Shown one piece after another: positions 25,465-34,341 of a DNA stretch of 64,000 nucleotides (within the stretch, counting starts at the first letter, position 1; each line of letters opens with the position of its first letter). This DNA is from an uncultured Bacilli bacterium (GTDB taxonomy: Bacteria > Bacillota_I > Bacilli_A > RF39 > UBA660). The translations under genes were made by a program, and so were the position numbers. The stretch lies in the NCBI GenBank assembly GCA_944331895.1, contig CALVIX010000004.1, forward strand, positions 62,001-126,000. Reading direction: 5' to 3'. The notes beneath the pieces are model-generated. The model was not told the origin of the DNA. It searched no databases and saw nothing but the letters and a program-made list of their open reading frames with translations.

Positions 25465-25821
25465 ATGAATAATTTGTTGATTGCTTATCCAAAATGTAGC
25501 ACTTGTCAAAAAGCAAAGAAATGGTTAGAAGAACATAATATTGAGTTTGCAGAAAGACATATTGTCGATGATCGCCCTTTAAAAGAAGAATTGAGAAAGT
25601 GGTATCTTGAAAGTGGGTTACCATTAAAGCGCTTTTTTAATACGAGTGGTTTAAAATATAAAGAACTAGGATTAAAAGATAAGCTTCCGATGATGAGTGA
25701 AGAGGAGCAATTAGATTTATTATCTAGCGATGGCATGTTAGTAAAAAGGCCTCTTTTTATTACATCATCACGCATATATGTAGGGTTTAAAGAAAAAGAG
25801 TGGAGTCATCTAGAATCATGA
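25465..25821 (+). CDS. ArsC/Spx-family thioredoxin-fold protein
   Basis: A 118-residue ArsC-like protein. The redox motif CSTC is at residues ~11-14 (AYPKCSTCQKAKKWLEE); ERHIVDDRPLKEEL, FNTSGLKYKELGLKDKLP and LLSSDGMLVKRPLFI match the YffB/Spx/arsenate-reductase family, with the RP pair. Length fits stand-alone arsenate-reductase-like proteins rather than the RNA-polymerase-binding Spx (~131 aa), but function is uncertain. AGAGGGA precedes the ATG. The stop overlaps the next start (ATGA), giving an operon with two base-excision glycosylases. Confidence 0.88.
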   Translation: MNNLLIAYPKCSTCQKAKKWLEEHNIEFAERHIVDDRPLKEELRKWYLESGLPLKRFFNTSGLKYKELGLKDKLPMMSEEEQLDLLSSDGMLVKRPLFITSSRIYVGFKEKEWSHLES

Positions 25822-26312
25822 TAGAACATCAAGAACATGAATTTCCACCTTTTTATGAACACAATTCTAAGATTCTGATCTTGGGGAGCTTTCCTTCTAA
25901 AAAGTCGAGGGAAGCGGGTTTTTATTACATGCATCCACAGAATCGATTTTGGAAAGTGCTCGCTCGTGTTTTCGGGTGTGAAATTCCTAAGACTTTAGCG
26001 GATAAGAAAGCATTCTTAAGAAAAAATCATATTGCCCTTTGGGATGTTGTTGAAAGTTGTGACATTAAAAATTCGAGTGATGCGAGTATACGGAATGTGA
26101 GCTCGACAGATATTTTAGGCCTTATGAAGATAACAGAAATCAATACGATTGTAACAACAGGGAAAAAAGCGCATGAATTGTATCAGAAGTACAGTAAAGA
26201 GATTGTAGAAATGGAAGATGTAACGTTACCGTCTACGAGCTCAGCAAATATAGCCAATTATAGTGAAGATGATTTAGTCGAATGCTATCAGAGATTAAAG
26301 GAGTTTTTATGA
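25818..26312 (+). CDS. DNA-deoxyinosine glycosylase (uracil-DNA glycosylase superfamily)
   Basis: A 165-residue member of the UDG superfamily. Key segments are ILILGSFPSKKSREAGFYYMHPQNRFWKVL near the N-terminus, ALWDVVESCDIKNSSDASI, a TGKKAHELY segment and LPSTSSAN near the end. Family members called DNA-deoxyinosine glycosylase excise hypoxanthine produced by adenine deamination. It overlaps the ArsC-like gene upstream and mutY downstream by ATGA junctions, so repair of deaminated and oxidised bases is co-expressed here. ATG 25818 is set by that junction. Confidence 0.88.
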   Translation: MIEHQEHEFPPFYEHNSKILILGSFPSKKSREAGFYYMHPQNRFWKVLARVFGCEIPKTLADKKAFLRKNHIALWDVVESCDIKNSSDASIRNVSSTDILGLMKITEINTIVTTGKKAHELYQKYSKEIVEMEDVTLPSTSSANIANYSEDDLVECYQRLKEFL

Positions 26313-27391
26313 AGTTATCAAAGCAGATCGTAGATCCCTTGCTTCATTGGTATCAAGAGAATGCGAGAAAGTTACCTTGGAGAATTGATGCGACCCCTTA
26401 TCATGTGTGGGTGAGTGAAATTATGTTACAACAGACGCGTGTGGAAGCTGTGATAGGATATTACTATCGCTTTATGGAATCCCTTCCAACGATTCAAGAT
26501 TTGGCTATGGTTGATGAAGAGAAACTATTGAAACTATGGGAAGGATTGGGATACTATAGCCGTGTTCGTAATTTACAAAAAACGGCTCAACTTTTATGTC
26601 GAGATGGAGATGGAAATCTTCCTGAAACTTATGATGAATTGATAAACCTACCAGGAATAGGACCCTATACCGCAGGAGCGATCAGCTCGATTGCGTATCG
26701 ACAAAAGGTAGCTGCTGTCGATGGGAACGTTTTACGCGTTGTCAGTCGCCTTACAATGGATTCTTCATGTATTGACGAAGAGAGTGTAAAAAGAAAATGG
26801 AAAGAAGCCATCGAACAAATTATGCCAGAAGAAAGTGGTATGTTTAATCAAGCGTTGATGGAAATAGGAGCAATGGTCTGTATTCCAAACGGAAATCCGC
26901 TTTGTCATCTATGCCCACTCTCGCATTTATGTAAAGCACATCGTGAAAACAGAATGTTAGAATATCCTGTTCGAAAACAAAAGCCTAAAAGAGAAATAAT
27001 ATCGATGACGGTATTCTTAATGTTATATTATGACCGTGTGGCAATTTTAAAAAGAAAAGATGAGGGGTTGCTTGCTAAATTTTACGAGTTTCCAAATATC
27101 GATAGAAAGTTATCTAAGTGTCAAGCAGAAGCATATTTAAATGACAACAACATTAAATGGATAGGAATAGAAGAAGGACCGAGTGCGAAACATATTTTTA
27201 CGCATAAGGAATGGCACATGGTAAGTTATATTGTGTGGCTTCGAGAACCAGTAGATTCTTATTTGTTTTGCACAGGAAAACAGTTAGAAGAGGTATATCC
27301 AATACCAAGTGCTTTTGAAAAATACCGAAAGCATGTGGAAAACTTGTGGAAAAAAGAAGCCTATTTGCATTTTTCACAGAGGAATTTATAA
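26309..27391 (+). CDS. mutY: A/G-specific adenine glycosylase
   Basis: A 361-residue MutY that removes adenine mispaired with 8-oxoguanine. N-terminal RKLPWRIDATPYHVWVSEIMLQQTRV; helix-hairpin-helix LPGIGPYTAGAI (~114); catalytic Asp in AVDGNVLRVVSR (~136); [4Fe-4S] ligands C-x6-C-x2-C-x5-C in the MVCIPNG...LC segment (~191-210); and a C-terminal NUDIX-like 8-oxoG recognition domain with FTHKEWHM. The start overlaps the previous stop (ATGA), with AAAGGAG upstream. Ends at a terminator. Confidence 0.96.
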   Translation: MKLSKQIVDPLLHWYQENARKLPWRIDATPYHVWVSEIMLQQTRVEAVIGYYYRFMESLPTIQDLAMVDEEKLLKLWEGLGYYSRVRNLQKTAQLLCRDGDGNLPETYDELINLPGIGPYTAGAISSIAYRQKVAAVDGNVLRVVSRLTMDSSCIDEESVKRKWKEAIEQIMPEESGMFNQALMEIGAMVCIPNGNPLCHLCPLSHLCKAHRENRMLEYPVRKQKPKREIISMTVFLMLYYDRVAILKRKDEGLLAKFYEFPNIDRKLSKCQAEAYLNDNNIKWIGIEEGPSAKHIFTHKEWHMVSYIVWLREPVDSYLFCTGKQLEEVYPIPSAFEKYRKHVENLWKKEAYLHFSQRNL

Positions 27392-27412
27392 GACGACAAA
27401 TGGAGTGTAAAG

Positions 27413-27429
27413 TTGACAATATTTGTCAA
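27413..27429. repeat. Inverted repeat TTGACAA-TAT-TTGTCAA
   Basis: A 7-bp perfect palindrome with a 3-nt centre downstream of mutY and about 50 nt before the next gene. The half-site resembles operator half-sites but its regulator is unknown; no matching -10 sits at the right distance from its TTGACA. Confidence 0.4.
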
Positions 27430-27458
27430 AAGAAATGTGTAAATCATTTCTTTTTTTT
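27428..27458 (+). terminator. Terminator of mutY operon
   Basis: AAAAGAAATG (27428-27437) pairs with CATTTCTTTT (27445-27454), followed by more T. The next promoter (TGC-TATACT at 27458-27466) begins in its tail. Confidence 0.85.
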
Positions 27459-27484
27459 GCTATACTGATAATAGGGTGATGTGC

Positions 27485-28750
27485 ATGCCAGACTTAATTT
27501 ATTTGGATCATACCTATCAAGTGCTGGAACGTGTTAATTTAAATCAACATAAGTATATATTCGCACTACATTTAAATCGGTTAGAATATTTAGAACATTC
27601 TGAAGGGATGAGTTATATAAAACCGAAACCAGAAGATTTTAAAAATAGTAAAGATTTAACGTATGTGGCAGAGCAATACTTATTAACACAGTTTCAAAGG
27701 GATGTCGAGGGAAAGATCAATAGTGGACAGATTCACTCGTTAGATGAACTAAAAGACACTATGAAGAACTTTAAGACATTTGCAGAACAAGACCCGAAAT
27801 TACACAGTTTAATGCAGGTAAATCAGAATATGAGTTTAACAGACACTAAATTTATGAAGATGGTGACAGAAATGATTCAATATTATGAATCGAGAGGAAT
27901 CGACAGGACGCCATTAGAGTTGGATAATGCGAAAAAAGTAGAGGCAAATGATAAGGAATATATTCAACATATCGATCGACAAGGGAATGTTAATGTCGTA
28001 GAGAATAATTCTGTATTTGGTGTAAAAGAAGAGTACGAGCGTAGAAAAGATGAATTGAAGGATCTTTCGAAAGAAAGTGGCAGTTTGAACGCAGATACAA
28101 TTTTTAAAGATATGGAAAAATCTAAAATTGGCATTCATCTAGATCATGATCATCAAGTCAATAGACAAGAGTTAAATGCGAAAGAAAAAGAACGTATGAA
28201 TACTGTAGAGCAAGCAGTAGACGGTGAAGTTTTATATGATCCAATCAATAACATATACTATAATGCACGGACCCAAGAGGTTTTAACGACAGAACAAAAA
28301 GATAACATGGTCGTAGTCAAAAGAGCCTCAGGAGTTAGTAATGAGACAATAGATGAAGATACGATCAGACAAGAATCATTCGATTCTATTCCTGTAGAAG
28401 AGTTCCAAGCAGATTGTTTATTTGCCGAAGAAATGATAAATCAAATGAGTGATGAAAAGAAGGATATCAACGTCGATGCACTCGTCGAGGCAATTGTTAA
28501 TAAAAAAGCTGCTATGACTCCAGAACAAAGAAGAGCGTATCAATCTAAATTGTCGAATTATGTTCAATTTCGGGCAGCCAAACTAAAAGAGCTAGAACCG
28601 GAAGAAAAAAGTGTAGGAGGATATCAATATCAAATAAAACCTCCGACTCGTCCAGATACAAGTGGGTATGCAACGCCAGTCTTGCTCGGAATGCTCGTCG
28701 GTCTAACATTATTTGCAGCCCCAATCATTGCACTTTTATTTCAAGCGTAA
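27485..28750 (+). CDS. Large C-terminally anchored membrane protein, unknown
   Basis: A 421-residue protein with a polar, mostly helical body and one hydrophobic C-terminal helix (~398-418), hence tail-anchored with the body in the cytoplasm. Notable stretches are YIFALHLNRLEYLEH near the N-terminus, an acidic, charged middle, EVLYDPINNIYYNARTQEVLTTEQ and QADCLFAEEMINQMSDEKKDINVDALVEAIV near 320-350. I chose ATG 27485 because AGGGTG ends 6 nt before it; GTG 27476 and ATG 27479 sit on that site. No family is recognised. It is monocistronic between two terminators. Confidence 0.78.
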   Translation: MPDLIYLDHTYQVLERVNLNQHKYIFALHLNRLEYLEHSEGMSYIKPKPEDFKNSKDLTYVAEQYLLTQFQRDVEGKINSGQIHSLDELKDTMKNFKTFAEQDPKLHSLMQVNQNMSLTDTKFMKMVTEMIQYYESRGIDRTPLELDNAKKVEANDKEYIQHIDRQGNVNVVENNSVFGVKEEYERRKDELKDLSKESGSLNADTIFKDMEKSKIGIHLDHDHQVNRQELNAKEKERMNTVEQAVDGEVLYDPINNIYYNARTQEVLTTEQKDNMVVVKRASGVSNETIDEDTIRQESFDSIPVEEFQADCLFAEEMINQMSDEKKDINVDALVEAIVNKKAAMTPEQRRAYQSKLSNYVQFRAAKLKELEPEEKSVGGYQYQIKPPTRPDTSGYATPVLLGMLVGLTLFAAPIIALLFQA

Positions 28751-28810
28751 TTGTGCAAAAATTGGCATATAAAAAAATAAAAAGGGAATTGGCTTGAAAA
28801 ATAAACGGAG

Positions 28811-28840
28811 AGAGAGAATTGAGAAAAGATTCTCTCTTTT
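28811..28840 (+). terminator. Terminator
   Basis: AGAGAGAAT / ATTCTCTCT nine-bp stem with loop TGAGAAAAG and T run. Confidence 0.8.
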
Positions 28841-28905
28841 CTGTGTTTAAAAAGACAAAAAATTTACCAACATAATCATAGAATGATAATAGAGAGGGAG
28901 ATAAT

Positions 28906-31230
28906 ATGTTTGGAAATTTTACAGAAGAAGCAAGAAAAATACTAGTGATGGCAAAGTCAGAAATGAAAGAGTTAAAACATCCATATGTAGGAAGCGAACA
29001 TTTACTACTCGCTATTTTAAAAAATAAAAATAACGTGTCAAAGCGATTAGAGGAGTATGATATTACTTATGAAAACGTAAGACGAGAAATAGAGCAAATT
29101 ATCGGCGTTGGATCGGTAGAAGCATCTTGGTTTTTATATACACCATTATTGAAAAGAATCTTAGAAAATGCGATTTTAGATAGCAAGGAAAACAATCAAA
29201 GCGAAGTTACGATCGAACATTTATTCTCTAGTTTATTGGAAGAAGGAGAAGGTGTTGCAATCCGTATTCTATTAGGAATGGGAATCGATTTGGACGAGTT
29301 GTACGGAGAATTTTCATATAAAATTAGTCGTACGATGAAAGGGAAAAAACATAAAAAATTACTCTTGGAAGAATTAGGAGTAGATTTAACCAAAAAAGCA
29401 AGGGATCAAGAACTCGATCCTGTGATTGGAAGAGATAAAGAAATGCAACGTGTGTTGGAAATATTATCGCGTCGTACGAAAAATAATCCTTTACTCATCG
29501 GAGAAGCTGGAGTGGGGAAAACAGCTATTGTAGAAGAACTTAGTCGTCGCATCGTACAAGGAGACGTTCCGATGTCGTTAAAAAATAAGCGTATTATTAG
29601 TCTCGATATGGCAACAGCTGTAGCAGGGACGAAATATCGTGGAGAGTTTGAAGAACGAATTCGAAAGATATTAAAAGAAATAGAAGAAAATGATGACATG
29701 ATTCTTTTCATCGATGAAATTCATACGCTTGTTGGAGCAGGTGGAGCCGAAGGAGCAATCGATGCGTCCAATATTTTTAAACCTGCTTTGGCACGTGGAA
29801 AACTTCGTTGTATAGGCGCGACAACGACACAAGAATATAAAAAGTTCATGGAAGAAGATAGTGCGTTGGAACGTCGTTTTCAAAAAGTATATATCGAGGC
29901 TCCAAAAAAAGAAGTTGTGAAAGAAATATTGATGAAATTAAAGCCAATCTACGAATCTTTTCATTATGTTACGATAAAAGAAGATATAATCGATTTTATC
30001 ATCGAATTAAGTGAGAGATATATTTACGATCGAAATCAACCCGATAAAGCAATTGATTTAATGGATGAAGTTTGTGCGAAAGTCAGTTTAAAAGAAAGCA
30101 AAGAATATACAAAGTATCATCAACTTGCCAAAAAACTAAAAGAGGTAATCGAAGTGAAAAATCAGGCGATATTGGATAATCACTTTGATGTTGCATCGAA
30201 ATGGAAAGAAAAAGAAAATCAACTGGCAGACCAAATGAATCAGTTAGAATTAAAATTATATCGAAAGAAAAAGACAAAACACGTAACAAAGAAGGACGTA
30301 GCAGAAGTGTTGCATTTAAAGACGAAAATTCCCACTTATGAAATATTAAAAGAAAATAAGAAGATCGTGGAGGAAATTGAAAAGAATATTACGAGACGTA
30401 TCGTCGGTCAAAAAAAGGCAGTAGCAGAGACAATTCAAGTTGCTAAACGGATTAAATTAGGGCTAAAAGAAGAAAGTAAACCGTATTCTATGTTATATTG
30501 TGGTCCAAGTGGAGTTGGGAAAACAGAGTTATCAAAAGTATTTGGATCGGAATTGGTAGGAAAGGAGAATGTTATTCGTCTTGATATGAGCGAATACACG
30601 GAAGCCCATGCAGTGAGTAAAATTGTAGGAGCTCCACCGGGATACGTAGGGTATAAAGATCATCAAAACGTTTTAGAAGAAATTCGAAACAAACCTTATT
30701 CTGTCTTAATTTTAGATGAAATCGAGAAGGCACATCCAAGTATTATTCATCTGTTGTTTCAAATTTTAGATGAAGGGAAAATAAAGGATTCCAATGGTAT
30801 CGCAGTACATTTTGATCATGTTGTTATATTGATGACATCTAATATAGGGTTTCACGAAATCAATATAGGATTTACTAAAGATAACAACGACATGGTATTG
30901 ACCAAGTTAAAAGAAAATTTTTCAATCCCATTTATCAATCGGATTGATCAAATTATTGTGTTTGATGCATTGCAAGAATCAGAGATTCGTCAAATTATAG
31001 AACAACAATTAGAAGCTTTGAAACAAAAATATAAGCGACGGGGAATTCAGATCAAATTTGGGAAAGAAATTCTCCCTACACTAGTTAATTTAAGTGATTA
31101 TCTCGAATTTGGAGCACGGAGAATTTCTAAGTTAATTAAAGACAAAATCGAAAATCAAATGATGGAAGATATACTGAATCACAAGGAGTGTATTATGATA
31201 ACAAAGGTGAAAGAAGAGGCAACTGTTTGA
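28906..31230 (+). CDS. clpC: ATP-dependent Clp protease ATP-binding subunit (ClpC-type)
   Basis: A 774-residue Hsp100 AAA+ unfoldase that feeds proteins to ClpP. The Clp N-domain repeats lie at ~1-145; AAA1 has GEAGVGKT (200-207) and [14 protein letters not shown]; a short UVR-like/M-domain coiled segment is at ~395-430; AAA2 has GPSGVGKT (533-540) and [10 protein letters not shown]. The short middle segment marks ClpC rather than ClpB. It is somewhat shorter than Bacillus ClpC (810). The gene stands alone: the ctsR-mcsA-mcsB genes of the classical Bacillus operon are absent and I see no CtsR heptad repeat upstream. GGGAG precedes the ATG. Confidence 0.94.
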   Translation: MFGNFTEEARKILVMAKSEMKELKHPYVGSEHLLLAILKNKNNVSKRLEEYDITYENVRREIEQIIGVGSVEASWFLYTPLLKRILENAILDSKENNQSEVTIEHLFSSLLEEGEGVAIRILLGMGIDLDELYGEFSYKISRTMKGKKHKKLLLEELGVDLTKKARDQELDPVIGRDKEMQRVLEILSRRTKNNPLLIGEAGVGKTAIVEELSRRIVQGDVPMSLKNKRIISLDMATAVAGTKYRGEFEERIRKILKEIEENDDMILFIDEIHTLVGAGGAEGAIDASNIFKPALARGKLRCIGATTTQEYKKFMEEDSALERRFQKVYIEAPKKEVVKEILMKLKPIYESFHYVTIKEDIIDFIIELSERYIYDRNQPDKAIDLMDEVCAKVSLKESKEYTKYHQLAKKLKEVIEVKNQAILDNHFDVASKWKEKENQLADQMNQLELKLYRKKKTKHVTKKDVAEVLHLKTKIPTYEILKENKKIVEEIEKNITRRIVGQKKAVAETIQVAKRIKLGLKEESKPYSMLYCGPSGVGKTELSKVFGSELVGKENVIRLDMSEYTEAHAVSKIVGAPPGYVGYKDHQNVLEEIRNKPYSVLILDEIEKAHPSIIHLLFQILDEGKIKDSNGIAVHFDHVVILMTSNIGFHEINIGFTKDNNDMVLTKLKENFSIPFINRIDQIIVFDALQESEIRQIIEQQLEALKQKYKRRGIQIKFGKEILPTLVNLSDYLEFGARRISKLIKDKIENQMMEDILNHKECIMITKVKEEATV

Positions 31231-31244
31231 CAGCTGCTTTTTTT
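31219..31244 (+). terminator. Terminator of clpC
   Basis: GCAACTG / CAGCTGC stem (one mismatch) followed by seven T, overlapping the clpC stop codon. Confidence 0.65.
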
Positions 31245-31260
31245 CTAAATTCCAAAAGAC

Positions 31261-31288
31261 TTGCAAAACTTTTCAGAAATGATATAAT
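31261..31288 (+). promoter_or_regulatory. Promoter of the unknown gene pair after clpC
   Basis: TTGCAA (31261-31266), 16-nt spacer, TATAAT (31283-31288) with extended TGA, 17 nt before the start codon. Confidence 0.65.
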
Positions 31289-31304
31289 TAGTTCAGGTGA
31301 TATT

Positions 31305-31847
31305 ATGAAGAGTATAGAAGATGTACAAGTAGCCATGAATAAAAATGCTTATCTAACAGATGAAATCAAGGCCAACATTATGTCACTTGTAAGTATTTTT
31401 CATAATCGTTTTCCAAATGTAAAATTAGATAATCTATGTAAAAATTTAGCAACACTAAAGATTGATAAAGCAACAAAATTTATTACGTTAGAACCTATTT
31501 CATATAATGGGATGCTCAATGTTTTATCGATCAATAAGGGAACTTTAAAAGAGGTTCCAGACGCTAAAAATTTATTGATGAGCGCAATTATTTGTATGAT
31601 TGCTACAAATCAAAGAGGAATTACAGGTTTTTGTGATAATCCAAAATTTGAAGCATTAAACGCAGGTTATGTCGCTGGAATGGCTAATATGTTAGTGGGA
31701 AATGATAGCGATGTAGATTATTATACTGACGAGATTATCGCAACGAATTTATTTGGCCAAATTGTAGGACCAGATATATTAGCAAAAGCCTTTTTTGAAA
31801 ATAATTCATCAATTATTGTGAATCAATTTATGAATGCGGGGGAATGA
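31305..31847 (+). CDS. Cytoplasmic protein of unknown function
   Basis: A 180-residue protein without signal or membrane segment. The N-terminal ~60 residues (LTDEIKANIMSLVSIFHNRFPNVKLDNLCKNLATL) look helical; the middle carries ITLEPISYNGMLNVLSINKGTL; later YVAGMANMLVGNDSDVDYYTDEIIATNLF is reminiscent of an enzyme-like helix but holds no recognised motif. AGGTGATATT precedes ATG 31305, which lies right after a promoter; the longer frame upstream runs through the clpC terminator. Its stop overlaps the next start, so the two proteins are made together. Confidence 0.75.
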   Translation: MKSIEDVQVAMNKNAYLTDEIKANIMSLVSIFHNRFPNVKLDNLCKNLATLKIDKATKFITLEPISYNGMLNVLSINKGTLKEVPDAKNLLMSAIICMIATNQRGITGFCDNPKFEALNAGYVAGMANMLVGNDSDVDYYTDEIIATNLFGQIVGPDILAKAFFENNSSIIVNQFMNAGE

Positions 31848-32182
31848 AGATGGTGTTAGACGATAAGATGGAACAATTAGATGCTTTTTTGAATCAAACA
31901 GCATACGTATTAAATCGCAGAAAGAAAAGTCCGGGGTATCCAAGTAAGATTAGTGAGCAAACGAAGGACTTGACGAATTTGTTGTTGATGACGAATCCGA
32001 CGCAAGAAAAAATTGATGCATTTGTAGCGTATGTTCCAGGAGAATGGATGTTACAAGGAGCAGTGGATGAAAGACATTTAAATGTAGGAATAGAGACACT
32101 TCCAGAAGAAGTGAATAAGATGATCGCTGCATACCAAATGGAAGCAAAAACAGAAAAGGGACCGAATTTACATTTATCGTAA
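31844..32182 (+). CDS. Small cytoplasmic protein coupled to the preceding gene, unknown
   Basis: A 112-residue protein with no membrane segment; segments VLNRRKKSPGYPSKI and FVAYVPGEWMLQGAVDERHLNVGIETLPEEVNKMIAAYQ stand out but match nothing I know. Start ATG 31844 overlaps the previous stop (ATGA) after GGGGG; ATG 31850 is an alternative. A strong terminator follows, so this is a two-gene transcription unit, possibly a protein and its partner. Confidence 0.72.
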   Translation: MKMVLDDKMEQLDAFLNQTAYVLNRRKKSPGYPSKISEQTKDLTNLLLMTNPTQEKIDAFVAYVPGEWMLQGAVDERHLNVGIETLPEEVNKMIAAYQMEAKTEKGPNLHLS

Positions 32183-32199
32183 GTGCGGTCTTTTTTTTT
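32160..32199 (+). terminator. Terminator of the two-gene unit
   Basis: A long hairpin (GACCGAATTTAC pairing with GTAAGTGCGGTC, one mismatch) and nine T, overlapping the last codons of the upstream gene. Confidence 0.9.
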
Positions 32200-32244
32200 G
32201 AAATGAATCATGTTATACTAAAATAGAAAGTAGGGAAAGAGAAA

Positions 32245-32979
32245 ATGGAAAAGAAAAAACAGGTTCGTAAAAAACAGAGAGGATCATTTAAAAAAAGGGT
32301 CAAATTGAATGAAGTTCCCCAACCTACAAAATTGTTGTTAGCCATGGCTTTTGCAATCATTATGTTAAGTGGTTATCTTTTGATTTCTAACGTTGTACTT
32401 TCTTTTGCACTGAATGAAAATGAAGTCATTGATTATTCGAGTCCAGAAATGGGAATTTTAAAACAGACTTTACACGGGATGAATGCTAATTTGATTCAAT
32501 TGAATCAGGCGACGTCTAGTAGTTTTTTGACAAGTTCGGAATTAGAAGAGTTAAAAGAGGATTTTAATGAGAGTGTCGAATCGATTAACCAATTATCTTA
32601 TCTGACGGAACAAGGAAAGAAAAAAGTGAGTCAAAAACAGCTATATGAAATTTATAAAGAAAATGGGAAATTACAGATGATTCCACTTCTTCATATTTAT
32701 GCCAAATTGGAAAAAATGGATCCAAGTTATCAGGTGACAAAGGATGCATTTACACGTAATGTTTTAAATTTGATGCTGTCAAATGGTTCTATCTCTAGAG
32801 AATTTTATAATAACTTTCGTTATACTTCATTTGATGATAGTAATATATTAGGAAGTATCAGTCTAGATCAGAAGGGACAGATTCCATCGCAGACGATGCA
32901 ATTGACGACGAATTATGTGCAACTGACAGACGCCTTATTGAAAATGGTATTAGTGAAGGGAGGCTTAGTCTATGCATAA
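32245..32979 (+). CDS. Single-pass membrane protein with extracytoplasmic helical domain, unknown
   Basis: A 244-residue protein: a strongly basic N-terminus (KKKQVRKKQRGSFKKRVK), one membrane helix (~30-52), then ~190 residues outside with helical stretches (LKQTLHGMNANLIQLNQATSS, SELEELKEDFNESVESINQL). The topology fits a sensor, adhesin or wall-associated scaffold; no family is recognised. It overlaps the next gene by 8 nt, with AGGGAGG near the junction, so the two are coupled. Confidence 0.75.
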   Translation: MEKKKQVRKKQRGSFKKRVKLNEVPQPTKLLLAMAFAIIMLSGYLLISNVVLSFALNENEVIDYSSPEMGILKQTLHGMNANLIQLNQATSSSFLTSSELEELKEDFNESVESINQLSYLTEQGKKKVSQKQLYEIYKENGKLQMIPLLHIYAKLEKMDPSYQVTKDAFTRNVLNLMLSNGSISREFYNNFRYTSFDDSNILGSISLDQKGQIPSQTMQLTTNYVQLTDALLKMVLVKGGLVYA

Positions 32980-33391
32980 GAAATTATTCTATTTTAGGAC
33001 GGCTTTTTTAGAACTAAATACAATTTTGTTTATCTGTTGTCTGGTATATGGAGGCCATTATAATATGATTCTGGCAGGATATTTCACACTATTGATTATC
33101 CTACTTCAAATTCTAACTTATTTAGAATGGAAACGACAAAAAAAAGAACTGATGGAAGATACGTTATTTCACATACTATCCATTACTTGTCACGTTTCTT
33201 TATTCGTCATATTATTACGTACGCTATTTGATCAGAATATCTTATCTACCTATATTTTAGAAGAACAAGGAATCGTTACAAACGGAGTGAATATTATGTA
33301 TTTAAATTCTAATTTTATTTACATTAGCGTTCTATTTATGCTATTAATATTATATGGATGTATTAAGGGAAAAACAAAAAAGCAATCATAG
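32972..33391 (+). CDS. Four-helix membrane protein coupled to the preceding gene, unknown
   Basis: A 139-residue protein with four hydrophobic segments (~12-27, 32-52, 65-85 and 110-130) and short connecting loops. AGGGAGGC precedes the ATG within the 3' end of the upstream gene. Probably forms a complex with the upstream single-pass protein. A CAATC-ATAGC-GATTG hairpin with T run follows at 33383-33403. Confidence 0.72.
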   Translation: MHKKLFYFRTAFLELNTILFICCLVYGGHYNMILAGYFTLLIILLQILTYLEWKRQKKELMEDTLFHILSITCHVSLFVILLRTLFDQNILSTYILEEQGIVTNGVNIMYLNSNFIYISVLFMLLILYGCIKGKTKKQS

Positions 33392-33403
33392 CGATTGTTT
33401 TTT
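33383..33403 (+). terminator. Terminator of the membrane gene pair
   Basis: CAATC-ATAGC-GATTG stem with flanking A and T runs over the stop codon. Confidence 0.6.
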
Positions 33404-33549
33404 TCTATTTTGTTAGCACAATGATAATGTTTTATAAATTATGCTAAGATATTTAAAAGTTTGTTATGATAAAAAATATAAATATTTAAAAATTTGTATT
33501 TTGACATGAACGAATATGTATGAGAAGATGAAATAGAGGAGGAATGAAA

Positions 33550-34053
33550 ATGCATACATTACGTAGACATGAATTGATGCGATATTTAGATATGGATGAA
33601 AATCATCAATGGAAAGGATGTTTGATTTGCAGTTTTATTCCAACATTCTATCATAAAAAGATACAAGTTATAGAATCTCATTGGGAGACAAAATATTGTT
33701 TGGTGTGTCGTGTGGTCTGTGAGTATAAGCACTATACTATTGAAATCGTATTGGAGAAAACAAATCGAAAATATGAAGCATTACCACATCAATATCATAG
33801 GAGAATTATGTTATCCTGCGTGGATTTAGTTGCTTCTCATCCGCCAATCGAAATATCAAATATGGGAATTCGATATCATGTAAATCAGATTGGGATGATT
33901 TGCGATGGAAAATGCAAGGAGGAGTTAAATGCTCCGGAACGGTTTATTCAGATGTTACGTTCGGAAGATTGGTATCAAGCAAGTGATTATATGTATGATC
34001 AAACATGGTTGTATCCCTTAGTAGATGCGATGAAAAAGCAGAGAGAAGTATGA
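33550..34053 (+). CDS. Cys/His-containing cytoplasmic protein, unknown
   Basis: A 167-residue soluble protein with many Cys and His (GCLIC near 24, KYCLVCRVVCEYKHY near 50, ICDGKC near 117), which could bind metal. A segment HQYHRRIMLSCVDLV is followed by EISNMGIRYHVNQIGMICDGK. AGGAGG lies 7 nt before ATG 33550; the ATG at 33544 is too close to it. The 155 nt upstream are AT-rich with no clear structure beyond possible promoter elements. Its stop overlaps an ATG (34050) of a 22-codon open frame that belongs to a decayed region. I do not recognise a family. Confidence 0.75.
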   Translation: MHTLRRHELMRYLDMDENHQWKGCLICSFIPTFYHKKIQVIESHWETKYCLVCRVVCEYKHYTIEIVLEKTNRKYEALPHQYHRRIMLSCVDLVASHPPIEISNMGIRYHVNQIGMICDGKCKEELNAPERFIQMLRSEDWYQASDYMYDQTWLYPLVDAMKKQREV

Positions 34054-34341
34054 AGTATAACGGCAAAGTTAAACTTTGGATATATTATATGCAAGGCACA
34101 GTTGGTGGACTGTATTGAAATGACGGAAGAATATATTGACAAAGTGAAAAATGAAAATCATTTAGAATATATTTTAGGTGAATATAAGGTTGGTAGATAT
34201 GCATGGGGATTAGAGAATGTAGAAGTATTAGATCAACTGATCTCAACAAAGAATTGGGAATATGGACATATGAAAAAGTACTTGATTGATAAATTTCAAG
34301 TACTTTTATTGTGTCTTAGTAGTAGGAACGAGGGCGTCTAA
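34054..34341 (+). pseudogene. Decayed ASCH-domain gene, C-terminal remnant
   Basis: In the frame of a TTG at 34102, which is open upstream only to the TGA at 34051, the text reads GYIICKAQLVDCIEMTEEYI and then YILGEYKVGRYAWGLENVEVLDQ. That is the C-terminal half of ASCH-domain proteins, a PUA-like fold thought to bind RNA. The N-terminal half with the basic site is missing, and the usual GxLGIW segment at the end is collapsed to TKNWEYG, an apparent short deletion. After that the frame runs into a terminator and the 3' end of the convergent gene. There is no ribosome site. I call it a remnant, not a functional gene. Confidence 0.55.
34274..34307. terminator. Bidirectional terminator
   Basis: A 12-bp perfect inverted repeat (34274-34285 and 34296-34307) with A and T flanks, ending the PBP gene on the minus strand and overlapping its stop codon. 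Confidence 0.88.

Noticed and set aside
28750-28906. CtsR operator upstream of clpC
   Set aside because: No GGTCAAA-type heptad repeats are present; only a terminator and AT-rich promoter-like sequence are seen.
34102-34341. 79-codon frame as an intact new gene
   Set aside because: No ribosome site, continuous ASCH-like text upstream of the start, an internal deletion, and overlap with a terminator and the convergent gene's end.
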